NCBI RefSeq assembly: GCF_030813595.1
Contig: NZ_JAUSUH010000006.1
Span: 124,001 to 188,000, forward strand
Length of the DNA: 64,000 nt
Reading direction: 5' to 3'
DNA from: Ancylobacter vacuolatus
Lineage (GTDB): Bacteria; Pseudomonadota; Alphaproteobacteria; Rhizobiales; Xanthobacteraceae
Under the pieces are notes generated by a model, which had not been told where the DNA came from, ran no database searches, and saw only the letters and a program-made list of their open reading frames with translations. The position numbers were made by a program, and so were the translations under genes. Numbering within the stretch: the first letter of the stretch is position 1; every line of letters starts with the position of its first letter. Shown one piece after another: positions 35,942 through 44,600 of the stretch.

Positions 35942-36664
35942 ATGCGGCCGATGATGCATTCGCGCTCCACCTTCCAGTCCTGGCTACCCGGCCGCATCAT
36001 GCTGCCGGTGGGCTTCGCGCTTGCCATCGCCGCCGGCACCTATGTGATCGCCGAGAGCAATGGCTATGCCCGTGGCAAGGCGGACGAGGCCGGCGCGCTG
36101 CAGGCGCAGGAGAGCGTGAAGACGCTGGCCCGGCTGGTGGCTCAGCCGGTCGATCTCGCCGAGGAGCCGACCGAGAAGGGCGACCAGCTGGACATTCCCA
36201 CCATGATCCGCGCCATCGAGCCCGGCGCGGTCTACAAGCCGCCGCAGAAGGCCGCCGCCAAGGCGGTCGCCCCGCACGTGACGACAGGCGAGGCGCCACT
36301 GTCCAGCGATATCACGGTGGCCTCGCTGCCGGCCGGGGTGGAGCGCTTCGACCAGTGCGGCGCCCGTTGCGACAGCCGCGACCCGATGGTGACTCACGCG
36401 GAAGCGCCGCTGGTCGTCGGCGGGCAGCCTGAACCGGCCGCTGCGGCTTCGCCGGTCGGCGTGCCGCGTGATCTGGCGGCCGCTCCGGTTATCGTGCCGC
36501 CGGCACCGGTTGTCGCGCGGGTGGAGGAGCCCAAGGAAGGCTTTCTCGGCCTGCCGCCGATCCCCACCGCGAGTGAAATCGTCGACCGCACCGTCGAGGG
36601 CACCAACCGGGCCTATGACGGCATGAAGCAGGCGGTGAACGGCGCGCTCGACTTCTGGCGCTGA
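35942..36664 (+). CDS. Unknown membrane-anchored protein, 240 aa
   Basis: MRPMMHSRSTFQSWL precedes one hydrophobic segment (IMLPVGFALAIAAGTYVIAES) and a ~190-residue Ala/Pro/Val-rich, low-complexity periplasmic part (residues 110-190: AAAKAVAPHVTT, QPEPAAAASPVGVP). It then ends with a more regular helix (SEIVDRTVEGTNRAYDGMKQ). No enzyme motif is visible. It is the only plus-strand gene between the regulator and gbcB, and I do not recognise a family. Confidence 0.65.
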   Translation: MRPMMHSRSTFQSWLPGRIMLPVGFALAIAAGTYVIAESNGYARGKADEAGALQAQESVKTLARLVAQPVDLAEEPTEKGDQLDIPTMIRAIEPGAVYKPPQKAAAKAVAPHVTTGEAPLSSDITVASLPAGVERFDQCGARCDSRDPMVTHAEAPLVVGGQPEPAAAASPVGVPRDLAAAPVIVPPAPVVARVEEPKEGFLGLPPIPTASEIVDRTVEGTNRAYDGMKQAVNGALDFWR

Positions 36665-36682
36665 GGCTTTCCTCGGCAGGCC

Positions 36683-36775
36683 GTCATCCCGGACGGAGCC
36701 GGAGGCTTCGAGCCGGGATCGCCCCCCGACGAACGTGACGATCCCGGACAGGGCCTGCGGCCCTTCCGGGATGAC
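36683..36775. repeat. Composite double-hairpin repeat, copy 2
   Basis: Starts GTCATCCCGG and ends CCGGGATGAC, with inner CCGGGATCG and GATCCCGGACAGGGCCTGCGG. It fills the gap between the converging unknown gene and gbcB. It is nearly identical in its second half to copy 3 at 51213. Confidence 0.85.
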
Positions 36776-36804
36776 GTTTTACTGTCTGTGCGGGCGGCGA
36801 CCGC

Positions 36805-37971
36805 TCAGCGATCCACCACAAGATTGCTGGTCGGCTTGGAGCAGCACAGCAGCGCCATGCCGGCGTCGATCTCGCGCTGGCGGATGCCGCCGCCATGCTT
36901 CATCTCGACCGTGCCCTCGATGAGCTTCGACTTGCAGGTGCCGCACAGGCCCTTGGAGCAGGAAGACGGCAGGCGCACCCCGGCGCGGCGGGCGGCGTCC
37001 AGCACGAACATGTCGGAGCGGCACTCGATGCTGCGCTTCTGCTTGGCGAACTCGACGGTGTAGGTGACGACCGGCGCCTCCAGCGCCTCCGGCACCGCCT
37101 GCAGCAGCTCGGCCGACACCACTTCCGCCGCCACGTCAGGCTCGGCCCGGGCCAGTTCGGCGAAGTCGAAGCTTTCCTCATGGTGGCGGGACATGTCGAA
37201 GCCGGCGCCCTTCAGCAACTCGCGCACCGCCTTCATGAACGGCGCCGGGCCGCAGACGAAGATTTCGCGCTCGGCATAGTCGGGTGCGACATGTTCAAGC
37301 ACGCCAAGGCTGACCCGGCCGCGCAGGCCCTGCCACGGCGCGCGCGGGCTGTCGGCCTCGCAGACCGGGGCGAAGCGGAAGGCGCCCGGCTGGTTGCGCG
37401 CCATCAGCTCCAGCTCCTCGCGGAAGATGATGTCGGCCGGCGAGCGGGCGGCGTGGACGAAGACGATGTCGCGCGACGTGCCGAGGTCGTGGAAGGTGCG
37501 GGCCATCGACATCAAAGGGGTGATGCCGCTGCCGCCCGACAGGAACAGATATTTCGGCGCGGGGGAGGGGGTGCCCTGCAGGAAGCAGGAGAACTCGCCC
37601 ATCGGGCCGACGGCGCGCAGGGTGGAGCCGACCTTGATGTGGTCATGCAGATGGTTCGACACCGGCCCGCCCGGCACGCGCTTCACCGTGATGGCGATGG
37701 TGTGCGGGCGTGTCGGCGCCGAAGCGATGGTGTAGCAGCGATTGATCGTCTCGCCGCCGATCTCCAGCTCCAAAGTGAGGAACTGGCCGGGCTGGTAGCG
37801 GAACAGGCACGGCTGCTGCGGCGCCAGCACGAAGGTCCTTACGTCCGCCGTCTCCTCGCGGATGGCGAGGACGGTGAGCGCGTCGTCGGCCTCCGGGTTC
37901 CACTCGGCCAGCGCGCCGGTCAGGCGCAGCGCGGCGGGGTCTGGCAGGACGGTGGGGGTGGGCGCGTGCAT
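36805..37971 (-). CDS. gbcB: Glycine betaine demethylase reductase GbcB
   Basis: The 388-residue product has an FAD/NAD ferredoxin-reductase unit (INRCYTIASAPTRPHTIAIT shortened; GSGITPLMSMARTF) and a C-terminal plant-type 2Fe-2S domain with cysteines C338, C343, C346 and C376 (SCSKGLCGTC...LLCC). It should carry electrons from NAD(P)H to the Rieske oxygenase GbcA. It is on the same strand as gbcA, 186 bases downstream of it, with palindromic repeats between. Confidence 0.92.
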   Translation of the reverse strand: MHAPTPTVLPDPAALRLTGALAEWNPEADDALTVLAIREETADVRTFVLAPQQPCLFRYQPGQFLTLELEIGGETINRCYTIASAPTRPHTIAITVKRVPGGPVSNHLHDHIKVGSTLRAVGPMGEFSCFLQGTPSPAPKYLFLSGGSGITPLMSMARTFHDLGTSRDIVFVHAARSPADIIFREELELMARNQPGAFRFAPVCEADSPRAPWQGLRGRVSLGVLEHVAPDYAEREIFVCGPAPFMKAVRELLKGAGFDMSRHHEESFDFAELARAEPDVAAEVVSAELLQAVPEALEAPVVTYTVEFAKQKRSIECRSDMFVLDAARRAGVRLPSSCSKGLCGTCKSKLIEGTVEMKHGGGIRQREIDAGMALLCCSKPTSNLVVDR

Positions 37972-38020
37972 GGGGGCGGGTTCCGATTATGAGCGACTGT
38001 CCCGGCGGATCAGCCATGCG

Positions 38021-38127
38021 CCCTCTCCCCGACGGGGAGAGGGGTGGGGGGAGGGGGCTACGCTTGGGCCGTCCCGTAACCCCTCACCGACCCGCTTCGC
38101 GGGCCACCTCTCCCCAACGGGGAGAGG
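38021..38127. repeat. CTCTCCCCG palindromes in the gbcA-gbcB gap
   Basis: CTCTCCCCGACGGGGAGAG at 38023 and, after a CGACCCGCTTCGCGGG hairpin, CCTCTCCCC-AAC-GGGGAGAGG at 38107. The pair is arranged with CCTCACC toward the outside, as in other copies. Confidence 0.75.
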
Positions 38128-38157
38128 ATGAGAGGACATTCAGGCGTCTGCCCGCCG

Positions 38158-39417
38158 TCACCGCCCCAGATGCGCGGTCATCCGGTTGATGTACCAGTTG
38201 CAGAACTTGTCCACGAGCATCTCGGTGTGCGGGGAGTACGGGCCGGGCTCATAGGCCGGGCTGCGGGCGCCGTCCTGGCAATAGCCGACCAGTTCCGAAT
38301 CCTGGTCGTTGGTGGCGTCCCACACGCCGGTGAGGTTCTCGATCGTGTAGTCGACACCTTCCACCGCGTCCTTGTGCACCAGCCATTTGGTGCGCAGCAG
38401 CGAGCGCTCGGCATCCAGCGGCAGCACCGAGAACACCACCGCATGGTCGGACATGAAGTGGTGCCAGCTATTGGGCTGGGTCCAGAAATGCAGCGCGCCG
38501 TGCTTGGGGTCGTTGATGTGGCCGAGCAGCTTCTTGCACGCGGCCTTGGTGTCGTTGGTGTGGCTCTCGCCGTCGCCGGCCAGTGGCAGGCGCTCGGTGC
38601 GGAAGCCGGTCGCCATATCGTCGAGATGCTCCATCAGGGTGGAGGGGAAGCCGCAGCTTTCCCATTCCTTATGGCTGTTCTTGAGCAGCTTGTCGTAGTC
38701 CTCGGCCTCCTTGCGCTCATGCTCGTCGAGCTCCTCGGGGGCGAAGCCGAAGCCATAGGCGAAGAGCGGCACGGTCAGCTCGGGATGGTTGCCCGCGCAG
38801 TGATAGCACTCGCGGTTGTTCTCCATGGTGAGCTTCCAGTTGCCGGGCTCGATGATGTCCTTCTCGAAGGCGACCTTGGCGTTCTTCAAATCGTGCGGGG
38901 CGAGATAGGGCGCCATCTTCGCCGCCATCACCTCGAAATCTTCCGGCGGCTCGTCGGCCAGGCACACGAACAGCAGTCCTTCCAGCGAGCGCACATGCAC
39001 CGGCTTCAGGCCATGGCAGGAGGCATCGAAGCCTTCGCCCATATGCGAGGCGGCGAGCAGCTTGCCGTCGAGGCCATAGGTCCAGGAATGATAGCGGCAG
39101 ACCAGGTTGCCGACCGTGGTCTTGTAGTCGTGCACGATCGGCGCGCCGCGATGGCGGCACACATTGTGGAAGGCGCGGACCTCGCCATCATCGTCGCGCA
39201 CCAGGAAGATGCTGGCCTTGCCGATCGCGAGCGTCATGGCGTCGCCCGGCTCGGGAATATCGGGGTCGACGCCGACGAACAGCCAGTGATGGCCGAAGAT
39301 CACGTCCATGTCGGCCGCGAAGATCTCGGGGCTGGTGTAGAACGGCGCCTCCAGGCTGTAGCCCGGCTTGCGGCGGCGCAGCAGCGCCTTCAGCGGCGTG
39401 GCGGTCGAATCCAGCAT
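38158..39417 (-). CDS. gbcA: Glycine betaine demethylase oxygenase GbcA (Rieske type)
   Basis: The 419-residue product has a Rieske 2Fe-2S site C87-x-H89 and C107-x2-H110 (CRHRG...CRYHSW) and a mononuclear iron site in ENNRECYHCAGNHPE (H206, H211, with a distal Asp). It removes a methyl group from glycine betaine as formaldehyde to give dimethylglycine. ATG at 39417 matches the family start. Upstream are two direct repeats of an AraC-type site. Confidence 0.93.
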   Translation of the reverse strand: MLDSTATPLKALLRRRKPGYSLEAPFYTSPEIFAADMDVIFGHHWLFVGVDPDIPEPGDAMTLAIGKASIFLVRDDDGEVRAFHNVCRHRGAPIVHDYKTTVGNLVCRYHSWTYGLDGKLLAASHMGEGFDASCHGLKPVHVRSLEGLLFVCLADEPPEDFEVMAAKMAPYLAPHDLKNAKVAFEKDIIEPGNWKLTMENNRECYHCAGNHPELTVPLFAYGFGFAPEELDEHERKEAEDYDKLLKNSHKEWESCGFPSTLMEHLDDMATGFRTERLPLAGDGESHTNDTKAACKKLLGHINDPKHGALHFWTQPNSWHHFMSDHAVVFSVLPLDAERSLLRTKWLVHKDAVEGVDYTIENLTGVWDATNDQDSELVGYCQDGARSPAYEPGPYSPHTEMLVDKFCNWYINRMTAHLGR

Positions 39418-39495
39418 CGTCTGTTCTCCCTCGCGCGGGTTCCCGGCCCCGCTTGTCGTCTGGAATTGTTCGACGGAAGCGCGACGCTGACTTTG

Positions 39496-39528
39496 CTGGA
39501 AGCGACAGACAATTCTCTGGACGCGACA
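39496..39528 (-). promoter_or_regulatory. Direct repeats upstream of gbcA, candidate GbdR site
   Basis: Read toward gbcA: TGTCGCGTCCAG, nine bases, TGTCGCTTCCAG. The starts are 21 bases apart (two helix turns), which fits an AraC-family dimer. They lie 79-111 bases before gbcA. A similar TGTCGCATCCA lies upstream of soxB. Confidence 0.55.
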
Positions 39529-39621
39529 TTCCGACCGTGCGCGCAACGGGAAAGGACGGCGCGTTGCCGCGCCGCCCTCTCCGTGGTTCGCAGGTGTCGG
39601 AAAGGCTCACGCCGCAAGGGC

Positions 39622-40410
39622 TCACATGGACGGCAGGATGGCGATGTCGTGCACCTCGCCCGCGACCCCGGCGATCTTGCCAGCCGCGGTGGCCTTGCCG
39701 GTGGCCAGATCAACCGCATAGAGCGTGTCGCCGGCCATCAGCCAGCCCTCATTGGCGCCGGCCGGGGTGGTGACGATGTCGAAGGCGTAGGTGTCGCCGG
39801 TGACGCCGAGCTTGCCGACGGAATTGAGCACGCCATCATTGGGCGGAGCCTGCTTGACCAGGGTGCCGGCGGTGGCGTCGATGTCGTAGAGCGCGGTCTC
39901 CTTCGCGCCCTTCACCGAATTGGTGTAGGCGCCGGCGACGACCTTCGAGGGCTTGCCCTTGTGCATGTCGCCCTCGGCGTAGTTCAGCACGCCGTCCGTC
40001 GTCACCTTGCCGTCGTCGACATTGGCGCGCAGATTGGTGCCGTCGCTGCCGATGACGCGCAGCCGGTCGGCCACCGGGTTGAAGTCGACCGTGGCCATGG
40101 AGCCGGCCGGCAGCATGGTGGAGAGCGTGGACTTCTTCATCGCCTTGCCGCTCATCGGATCGATGGTGACGACGGTGCCGTCGGCGAACAGGCCGTAGAG
40201 CATGCCGTCGGCCGGGCGCACATCGATGCCGACGAGCTTGCCTTCGCCGGCGACCGTCATCGGCGTGCCGGCCTTGGCGGCCTTCACATCGACGAGGACG
40301 ATGCGATTGCCGTCGAGCAGGGCGGCGACGGACTGCGCCTGCGCGCCGGTGGTGGTGAAGGCGAGGCCGGTGACGGCGCTGAAGGTGAGGGCGATCATCG
40401 AGCTTTTCAT
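39622..40410 (-). CDS. Exported DUF4394 protein, probable ECF target
   Basis: The 262-residue product has a clear signal peptide (MKSSMIALTFSAVTGLAFTT then AQAQ). The mature part has repeated short strands with D-x-D-like turns (LYGLFADGTVVTIDPMSG, RLRVIGSDGTNLRANVDDG shortened), as in DUF4394, a probable propeller-like extracellular domain with no known role. It is divergent from an ECF sigma gene and has an ECF-like promoter of the same form. Confidence 0.85.
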   Translation of the reverse strand: MKSSMIALTFSAVTGLAFTTTGAQAQSVAALLDGNRIVLVDVKAAKAGTPMTVAGEGKLVGIDVRPADGMLYGLFADGTVVTIDPMSGKAMKKSTLSTMLPAGSMATVDFNPVADRLRVIGSDGTNLRANVDDGKVTTDGVLNYAEGDMHKGKPSKVVAGAYTNSVKGAKETALYDIDATAGTLVKQAPPNDGVLNSVGKLGVTGDTYAFDIVTTPAGANEGWLMAGDTLYAVDLATGKATAAGKIAGVAGEVHDIAILPSM

Positions 40411-40461
40411 GGTGGCGAACTCCGTTTCGCGCCGAACCCGTGTCGGCTGGGACAGAGCGGC

Positions 40462-40488
40462 TACACACGGGAATCGCCGGCGGATGCA
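40462..40488 (-). promoter_or_regulatory. ECF-type promoter for the DUF4394 gene
   Basis: On the minus strand: TGCATCCG, 13 bases, TGTGTA. Counting from CATCC to TGTA gives a 16-base spacer, as in ECF promoters. The gene starts 52 bases downstream. Confidence 0.6.
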
Positions 40489-40516
40489 GCAAGGCGCGAA
40501 AAAATCTCTTGCCGTT

Positions 40517-40543
40517 GCATCCGAAACCGCCGGTGTCGCGTAA
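40517..40543 (+). promoter_or_regulatory. ECF-type promoter for the sigma/anti-sigma operon
   Basis: TGCATCCG, 13 bases, CGCGTA, the same -35 octamer and spacing as the divergent promoter. It lies 34 bases before the sigma gene, consistent with autoregulation. Confidence 0.6.
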
Positions 40544-40576
40544 GAGTACCAAGCCTTACTTTGCGGGAGCCGCCCG

Positions 40577-41146
40577 ATGACGACCCTGCTGCCCACGCTC
40601 GAGGGCGCCACCGAGGACGACCTCGCCGAGGCGCTCCATGGCTGCGCGCGCGGGGATCGCGCCGGGCTGCAGCTTCTCTATGACCGGCTGGCGCCAAAGA
40701 TGACCGGCGTCGCGCTGCGCATGCTGCGCCGGCGCGATCTCGCCGACGAGGTGGTGCACGACACCTTTCTGCGGATCTGGGACAAGGCCGACAGCTTCGA
40801 TGCGGCGCGCGGCCGGCCGACCTCCTGGGCCTTCGCCATCCTGCGCAACACCGCGCTGAATGTGCTGCGCGGCGAGGGGCGGATGGAGCTGGTCGGCGAT
40901 TTCGAGGCGATCGAGCCGGCCAGCGAGGAAGCCGACGCCGAGACGCTGGTCATGGCGCTCTCCGAGGCCAGCGCGCTCAGGCGCTGCCTCGACCGGCTGG
41001 AGCCGGCGCGGCGACGGGCGATCCTGCTCGCCTATATGCGCGGGCTGACCCATGGCGAGCTGGCGGGAAGGCTCGGCGTGCCGCTCGGCACCGCCAAGGC
41101 CTGGATCCGCCGCAGCCTGCTCACCCTGCGGGAGTGCATGACATGA
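40577..41146 (+). CDS. ECF RNA polymerase sigma factor
   Basis: The 189-residue product has region 2 (LQLLYDRLAPKMTGVALRML shortened; RDLADEVVHDTFLRIWDKAD) and region 4 (LEPARRRAILLAYMRGLTHGEL shortened; LGVPLGTAKAWIRRSLLTL). It belongs to the group paired with RskA-like anti-sigma factors (SigK type). Its stop overlaps the anti-sigma start (ATGA). Confidence 0.93.
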   Translation: MTTLLPTLEGATEDDLAEALHGCARGDRAGLQLLYDRLAPKMTGVALRMLRRRDLADEVVHDTFLRIWDKADSFDAARGRPTSWAFAILRNTALNVLRGEGRMELVGDFEAIEPASEEADAETLVMALSEASALRRCLDRLEPARRRAILLAYMRGLTHGELAGRLGVPLGTAKAWIRRSLLTLRECMT

Positions 41147-41868
41147 GCGCGGATGAGCGCGACCGGCTGGCGAGCGAATATGTGCTCGGCCTGCTCGATG
41201 CGGAGGAAATGCGCCGCTGCGAGGAAAGGCTGGCGCGCGATGCCGGGCTCGCCGTGCAGGTGGAATTGTGGCGGGCGCGCCTCGCCGAATTGGATGCCAC
41301 TGCCGCCCCGGTGACGCCCGATCCGGCGCTGTGGCCGCGCATCGAGGCGGCGCTGGCGGTGCCGGCACCGAAGGCGGCGCGCCCGACGCCCGCTCGCCCC
41401 TCGCGGCTGGCGACATGGTGGGAGAGTCTCAGCCTGTGGCGCGGCTACGGTCTGGCGGCCTCGGCCGCGTTGGTGCTGCTCGCGATCGGCACGGCGCAGC
41501 TGGCGCGGCAGGCGGCGCAGGCGCCGGTGCTGGTGGCGGTGCTGCTCTCGGACCAGAACCAGCCGGCGGCGGTGGTCAACGCCTTCCGCGACGGGCGCAC
41601 CGAGCTGTTGGCGCTGAGCGCGCTCAAGGCGCCGGAAGGCAAGTCGCTGCAGGTGTGGACGCTGTGGGACCGAGAGCGCGGGCCGGTCTCGGTCGGCCTC
41701 TTGGAGGCGATGCGCAATGTGGAACTGAGCGTCGAGGGCCTGCCGCGCCCCGCCGCCGCGCAGCTCTATGAGGTGACGCTGGAGCCGGCGGGCGGCTCGC
41801 CCACCGGGCGCCCGACCGGGCCGATCCTGATGAAGGGCAATGCGAGCCCGACCGAGACCGGCATTTAG
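41143..41868 (+). CDS. RskA-like anti-sigma factor
   Basis: The 241-residue product has an N-terminal sigma-binding domain (MSADERDRLASEYVLGLLD), one membrane helix at about residues 100-120 (YGLAASAALVLLAIGTAQLA), and a C-terminal periplasmic RskA domain (LQVWTLWDRERGPVSVGLL). It should hold the sigma factor at the membrane until a periplasmic signal triggers proteolysis. ATG at 41143 is chosen because it overlaps the sigma stop. Confidence 0.9.
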   Translation: MSADERDRLASEYVLGLLDAEEMRRCEERLARDAGLAVQVELWRARLAELDATAAPVTPDPALWPRIEAALAVPAPKAARPTPARPSRLATWWESLSLWRGYGLAASAALVLLAIGTAQLARQAAQAPVLVAVLLSDQNQPAAVVNAFRDGRTELLALSALKAPEGKSLQVWTLWDRERGPVSVGLLEAMRNVELSVEGLPRPAAAQLYEVTLEPAGGSPTGRPTGPILMKGNASPTETGI

Positions 41869-41878
41869 TAAGCGCGCG

Positions 41879-42931
41879 CTACTCGAACAGCCGCTGCGCC
41901 GCCATGCTCTGCACCGCCACCGGGGCGCGGGCGCGGGCATCAGACGGGGTGAAGCCGTGCTGCGCCTTGAACTGGCGGGAGAAATGCGCGCAGTCGGAAA
42001 AGCCGGCCTCCAGCGCGATGTCGGTCACCGAGCGGCCTGTCGTGTCGAGCAGGAAGCGGGCATAGCGCAGCCGCAGCCGCCGGTAGAACTCCGCCGGGCG
42101 CTGGCCCATCACGGTCTGGAACAGGCGTTCCAGCTGCCGGGTGGAGAGCTGCAGCCGGCGGGCGATGTCGGCAATGGGGAGCGGGTCCGCGAGGTGCTGC
42201 TCCATCATCAGCAGCGCCCGGCGCACGCGGTCGTCCGCCACCAGATCGGCGATCGGCGGGTGCGGCTGGGATTCGGTGCCGGGGCGCTGGCGGTCCAGCA
42301 GCAGCACGTGGCGGCTTTTCTGGGCGATGGAGCGGCCGAGGAACTTCTCCACCAGTGCGGTGGCGAGATCGGCCGCGCCGCCGCCGCCGGCACAGGTGAT
42401 GCGGTCGCCATCGATGACATAGAGCCGGTCCGCCACCGGGGTGTGGTGGGGGAATTCCTCCATGAAGTCCTGATAGTGATACCAGGAGACGCAGCAGCGC
42501 CGCCCGGTCATCAGCCCGGCGCGGGCCAGCACGAAGCTGCCGGTGCACACGCCGACCAGCGGCACGCCGGCACGGGCGGCGCGCTTCAAATAGGCGATGC
42601 TCTCCTCGTCGAGCTGCTGGCCGCCATGCAGCAGGCCGCCGACGACGATGATATAGGCGAAATTCGCCGGGTCGGTGAACGGGCCGGAGGGCGCCACGGT
42701 GATACCGCAGCTGGCGCGGATCGGCTCGGGGTGCGACGACATCACCTGCCAGCGGGCGAGGATGGGGCGCGAGCGGTCGCCATCATCGGCGGCGAGGCGA
42801 AGCTGATCGACGATCAGCGAAAAGGCGGAGAGGGTGAAATTGTCGGCGAGGATGAAGCCGACATTCAGCGCCGGCGCCGCCGCGTGCGCGGGGGGCGTCA
42901 TGCCGGGAGAGGTGGGTCGCTGCTGGTTCAT
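41879..42931 (-). CDS. GlxA-type AraC regulator, second copy
   Basis: The 350-residue product has a DJ-1/PfpI domain (VGFILADNFTLSAFSLIVDQ; GVCTGSFVLARAGLMTGRRC) and a C-terminal AraC domain (LPIADIARRLQLSTRQLERLF shortened; VTDIALEAGFSDCAHFSRQF). ATG at 42931 has GGAG before it. It is upstream of sdaA's 3' end on the same strand and belongs to the group of GbdR/SouR/CdhR-type sensors of betaine-related compounds. Its ligand cannot be told from sequence; sarcosine or betaine are the contextual guesses. Confidence 0.87.
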   Translation of the reverse strand: MNQQRPTSPGMTPPAHAAAPALNVGFILADNFTLSAFSLIVDQLRLAADDGDRSRPILARWQVMSSHPEPIRASCGITVAPSGPFTDPANFAYIIVVGGLLHGGQQLDEESIAYLKRAARAGVPLVGVCTGSFVLARAGLMTGRRCCVSWYHYQDFMEEFPHHTPVADRLYVIDGDRITCAGGGGAADLATALVEKFLGRSIAQKSRHVLLLDRQRPGTESQPHPPIADLVADDRVRRALLMMEQHLADPLPIADIARRLQLSTRQLERLFQTVMGQRPAEFYRRLRLRYARFLLDTTGRSVTDIALEAGFSDCAHFSRQFKAQHGFTPSDARARAPVAVQSMAAQRLFE

Positions 42932-43013
42932 GGCCTGCTCCTGCAGGTAGCATAGCAAATTTGCGGCCTCAGGTAGCAAGGGGGTTGCAGATGCCCGTTC
43001 GCGTCACCTGCGT

Positions 43014-44378
43014 TCAGCATTCCGGCAGGTTCACGGCGAGGCCGCCCAGCGAGGTTTCCTTGTATTTCGAGGCCATGTCGCGGCCGGTCTCGCGCATGGT
43101 GACGATGACCTTGTCCAGCGAGACGATGTGGGTGCCGTCGCCATGCAGCGCCAGCGAGGCGGCGTTGACCGCGCTGATGGCGCCAAAAGCGTTGCGCTCG
43201 ATGCAGGGCACCTGCACCAGCCCGCCAATGGGGTCGCAGGTCATGCCGAGGTGATGCTCCATTCCGATCTCGGCGGCGTTCTCCACCTGCGCCGGCGTGC
43301 CGCCCAGCGCGGCGGCGAGCCCGCCCGCCGCCATCGAGCAGGCCACCCCGACCTCGCCCTGGCAGCCGACCTCGGCGCCTGAGATCGAGGCGTTGATCTT
43401 GAACAGCGCGCCGATGGCGGTGGCGGTGAGCAGGAACACATGCAGCCCCTCCCGGTTCGCGCCGGGGCAATGGTCGCGATAGTAGCGCAGCGTTGCCGGC
43501 ACGACGCCGGCCGCGCCATTGGTGGGGGCGGTGACGACGCGCCCGCCGGCGGCGTTCTCCTCGTTCACCGCGATGGCGTAGAGGCTCACCCAGTCCATGA
43601 TCTCGTGCGGGGTGGGGGCGTTGCGGGCAATGAGGGCGTCGCGGATCGCCTTGGCCCGGCGCTTCACCTGCAGCCCGCCGGGCAGTTCGCCCGAGGTGGC
43701 AAGGCCGCGATCGATGCAGGCCATCATCGCCTCGACCACACCGTCGAGACGTGCCTCCACCTCGGCCGGCGGGCGGCGGACGTGCTCATTGGCGAGGACA
43801 AGCTCGGCGATGGAGCGTTTTTCACGCGCGGCATAGGCCAGCAGCTCGCGGGCGTTGCGGAAGGGATAGGGCAGGGCGAATTCGTCCGGCGCGGGCGGCT
43901 GGCCGACCTCGTGCTCAGGCACGACGAAGCCGCCGCCGATGGAGCACCAGCGCGCCTCATTGAGCAGCCCGCCATCGCCGGCGAAGGCGCGGAAGGCCAG
44001 CGTGTTCGGGTGCTGCGGGGTGGGCGAGACGCCATCGAAGACGATGTCGCGGGCGGCCTCGAAGCCGATGCCATGGGTGCCGCCGAGCGGCAGACGGCGC
44101 TCTTCCGCCACGCCGGCAATGAGCGCCTCCGCCTGGTCGGGGTCGACATTGCGCGGGTGGTTGCCGGCGAGGCCGAGCATGACAGCCTTGTCGGTGCCAT
44201 GGCCCTTGCCGGTCCAGGCGAGCGAGCCATAGAGCGTCACCTCGACCCGCGCGGTGCGAGCCAGCGCGCCCTCCGCCGCCAGCGTCTCGGCAAAGCGCAG
44301 GGCGGCCAGCATCGGCCCCACCGTGTGCGAGGAGGACGGGCCGATGCCGATCTTGAAGAGCTCGAAGGCGCTGATCAT
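43014..44378 (-). CDS. sdaA: L-serine ammonia-lyase (iron-sulfur type)
   Basis: The 454-residue product has [33 protein letters not shown], and the cluster-binding region [20 protein letters not shown]. It deaminates serine to pyruvate and ammonia. It lies at the end of the sox group on the same strand, as serine dehydratase genes do in Pseudomonas betaine clusters. It supplies the exit from glycine/serine to central metabolism. Single-chain form, normal length. Confidence 0.95.
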   Translation of the reverse strand: MISAFELFKIGIGPSSSHTVGPMLAALRFAETLAAEGALARTARVEVTLYGSLAWTGKGHGTDKAVMLGLAGNHPRNVDPDQAEALIAGVAEERRLPLGGTHGIGFEAARDIVFDGVSPTPQHPNTLAFRAFAGDGGLLNEARWCSIGGGFVVPEHEVGQPPAPDEFALPYPFRNARELLAYAAREKRSIAELVLANEHVRRPPAEVEARLDGVVEAMMACIDRGLATSGELPGGLQVKRRAKAIRDALIARNAPTPHEIMDWVSLYAIAVNEENAAGGRVVTAPTNGAAGVVPATLRYYRDHCPGANREGLHVFLLTATAIGALFKINASISGAEVGCQGEVGVACSMAAGGLAAALGGTPAQVENAAEIGMEHHLGMTCDPIGGLVQVPCIERNAFGAISAVNAASLALHGDGTHIVSLDKVIVTMRETGRDMASKYKETSLGGLAVNLPEC

Positions 44379-44423
44379 GGACGTTTAACCCGGTGGGACG
44401 ATAAGGCCGCAGAGTCTTTGTTG

Positions 44424-44535
44424 GGTCCCGGCTCAGCGCTGCACAGGGTGCCGCTTGGCCGGGACACCGGGTCGGTCAGCTCGTCTTTCGTGTCCCGGCC
44501 CAGCGGAGGCGAAGCGCAAGCGCCGCGCCGGGACC
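44424..44535. repeat. GTCCCGG palindromes in the soxG-sdaA gap
   Basis: Two imperfect palindromes of the form GGTCCCGGC...GCCGGGACA (about 44425-44467) and GTGTCCCGGC...GCCGGGACC (44490-44535). They are related to the GTCATCCCGG family but lack the AT core. The 222-base gap has no gene. Confidence 0.6.
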
Positions 44536-44600
44536 AAGGAGAAAACCTGCGTCTCGGCTTCGTCGTCGCTCGGTCAACGCTGCCGGGCTTTCGGCAAAAC

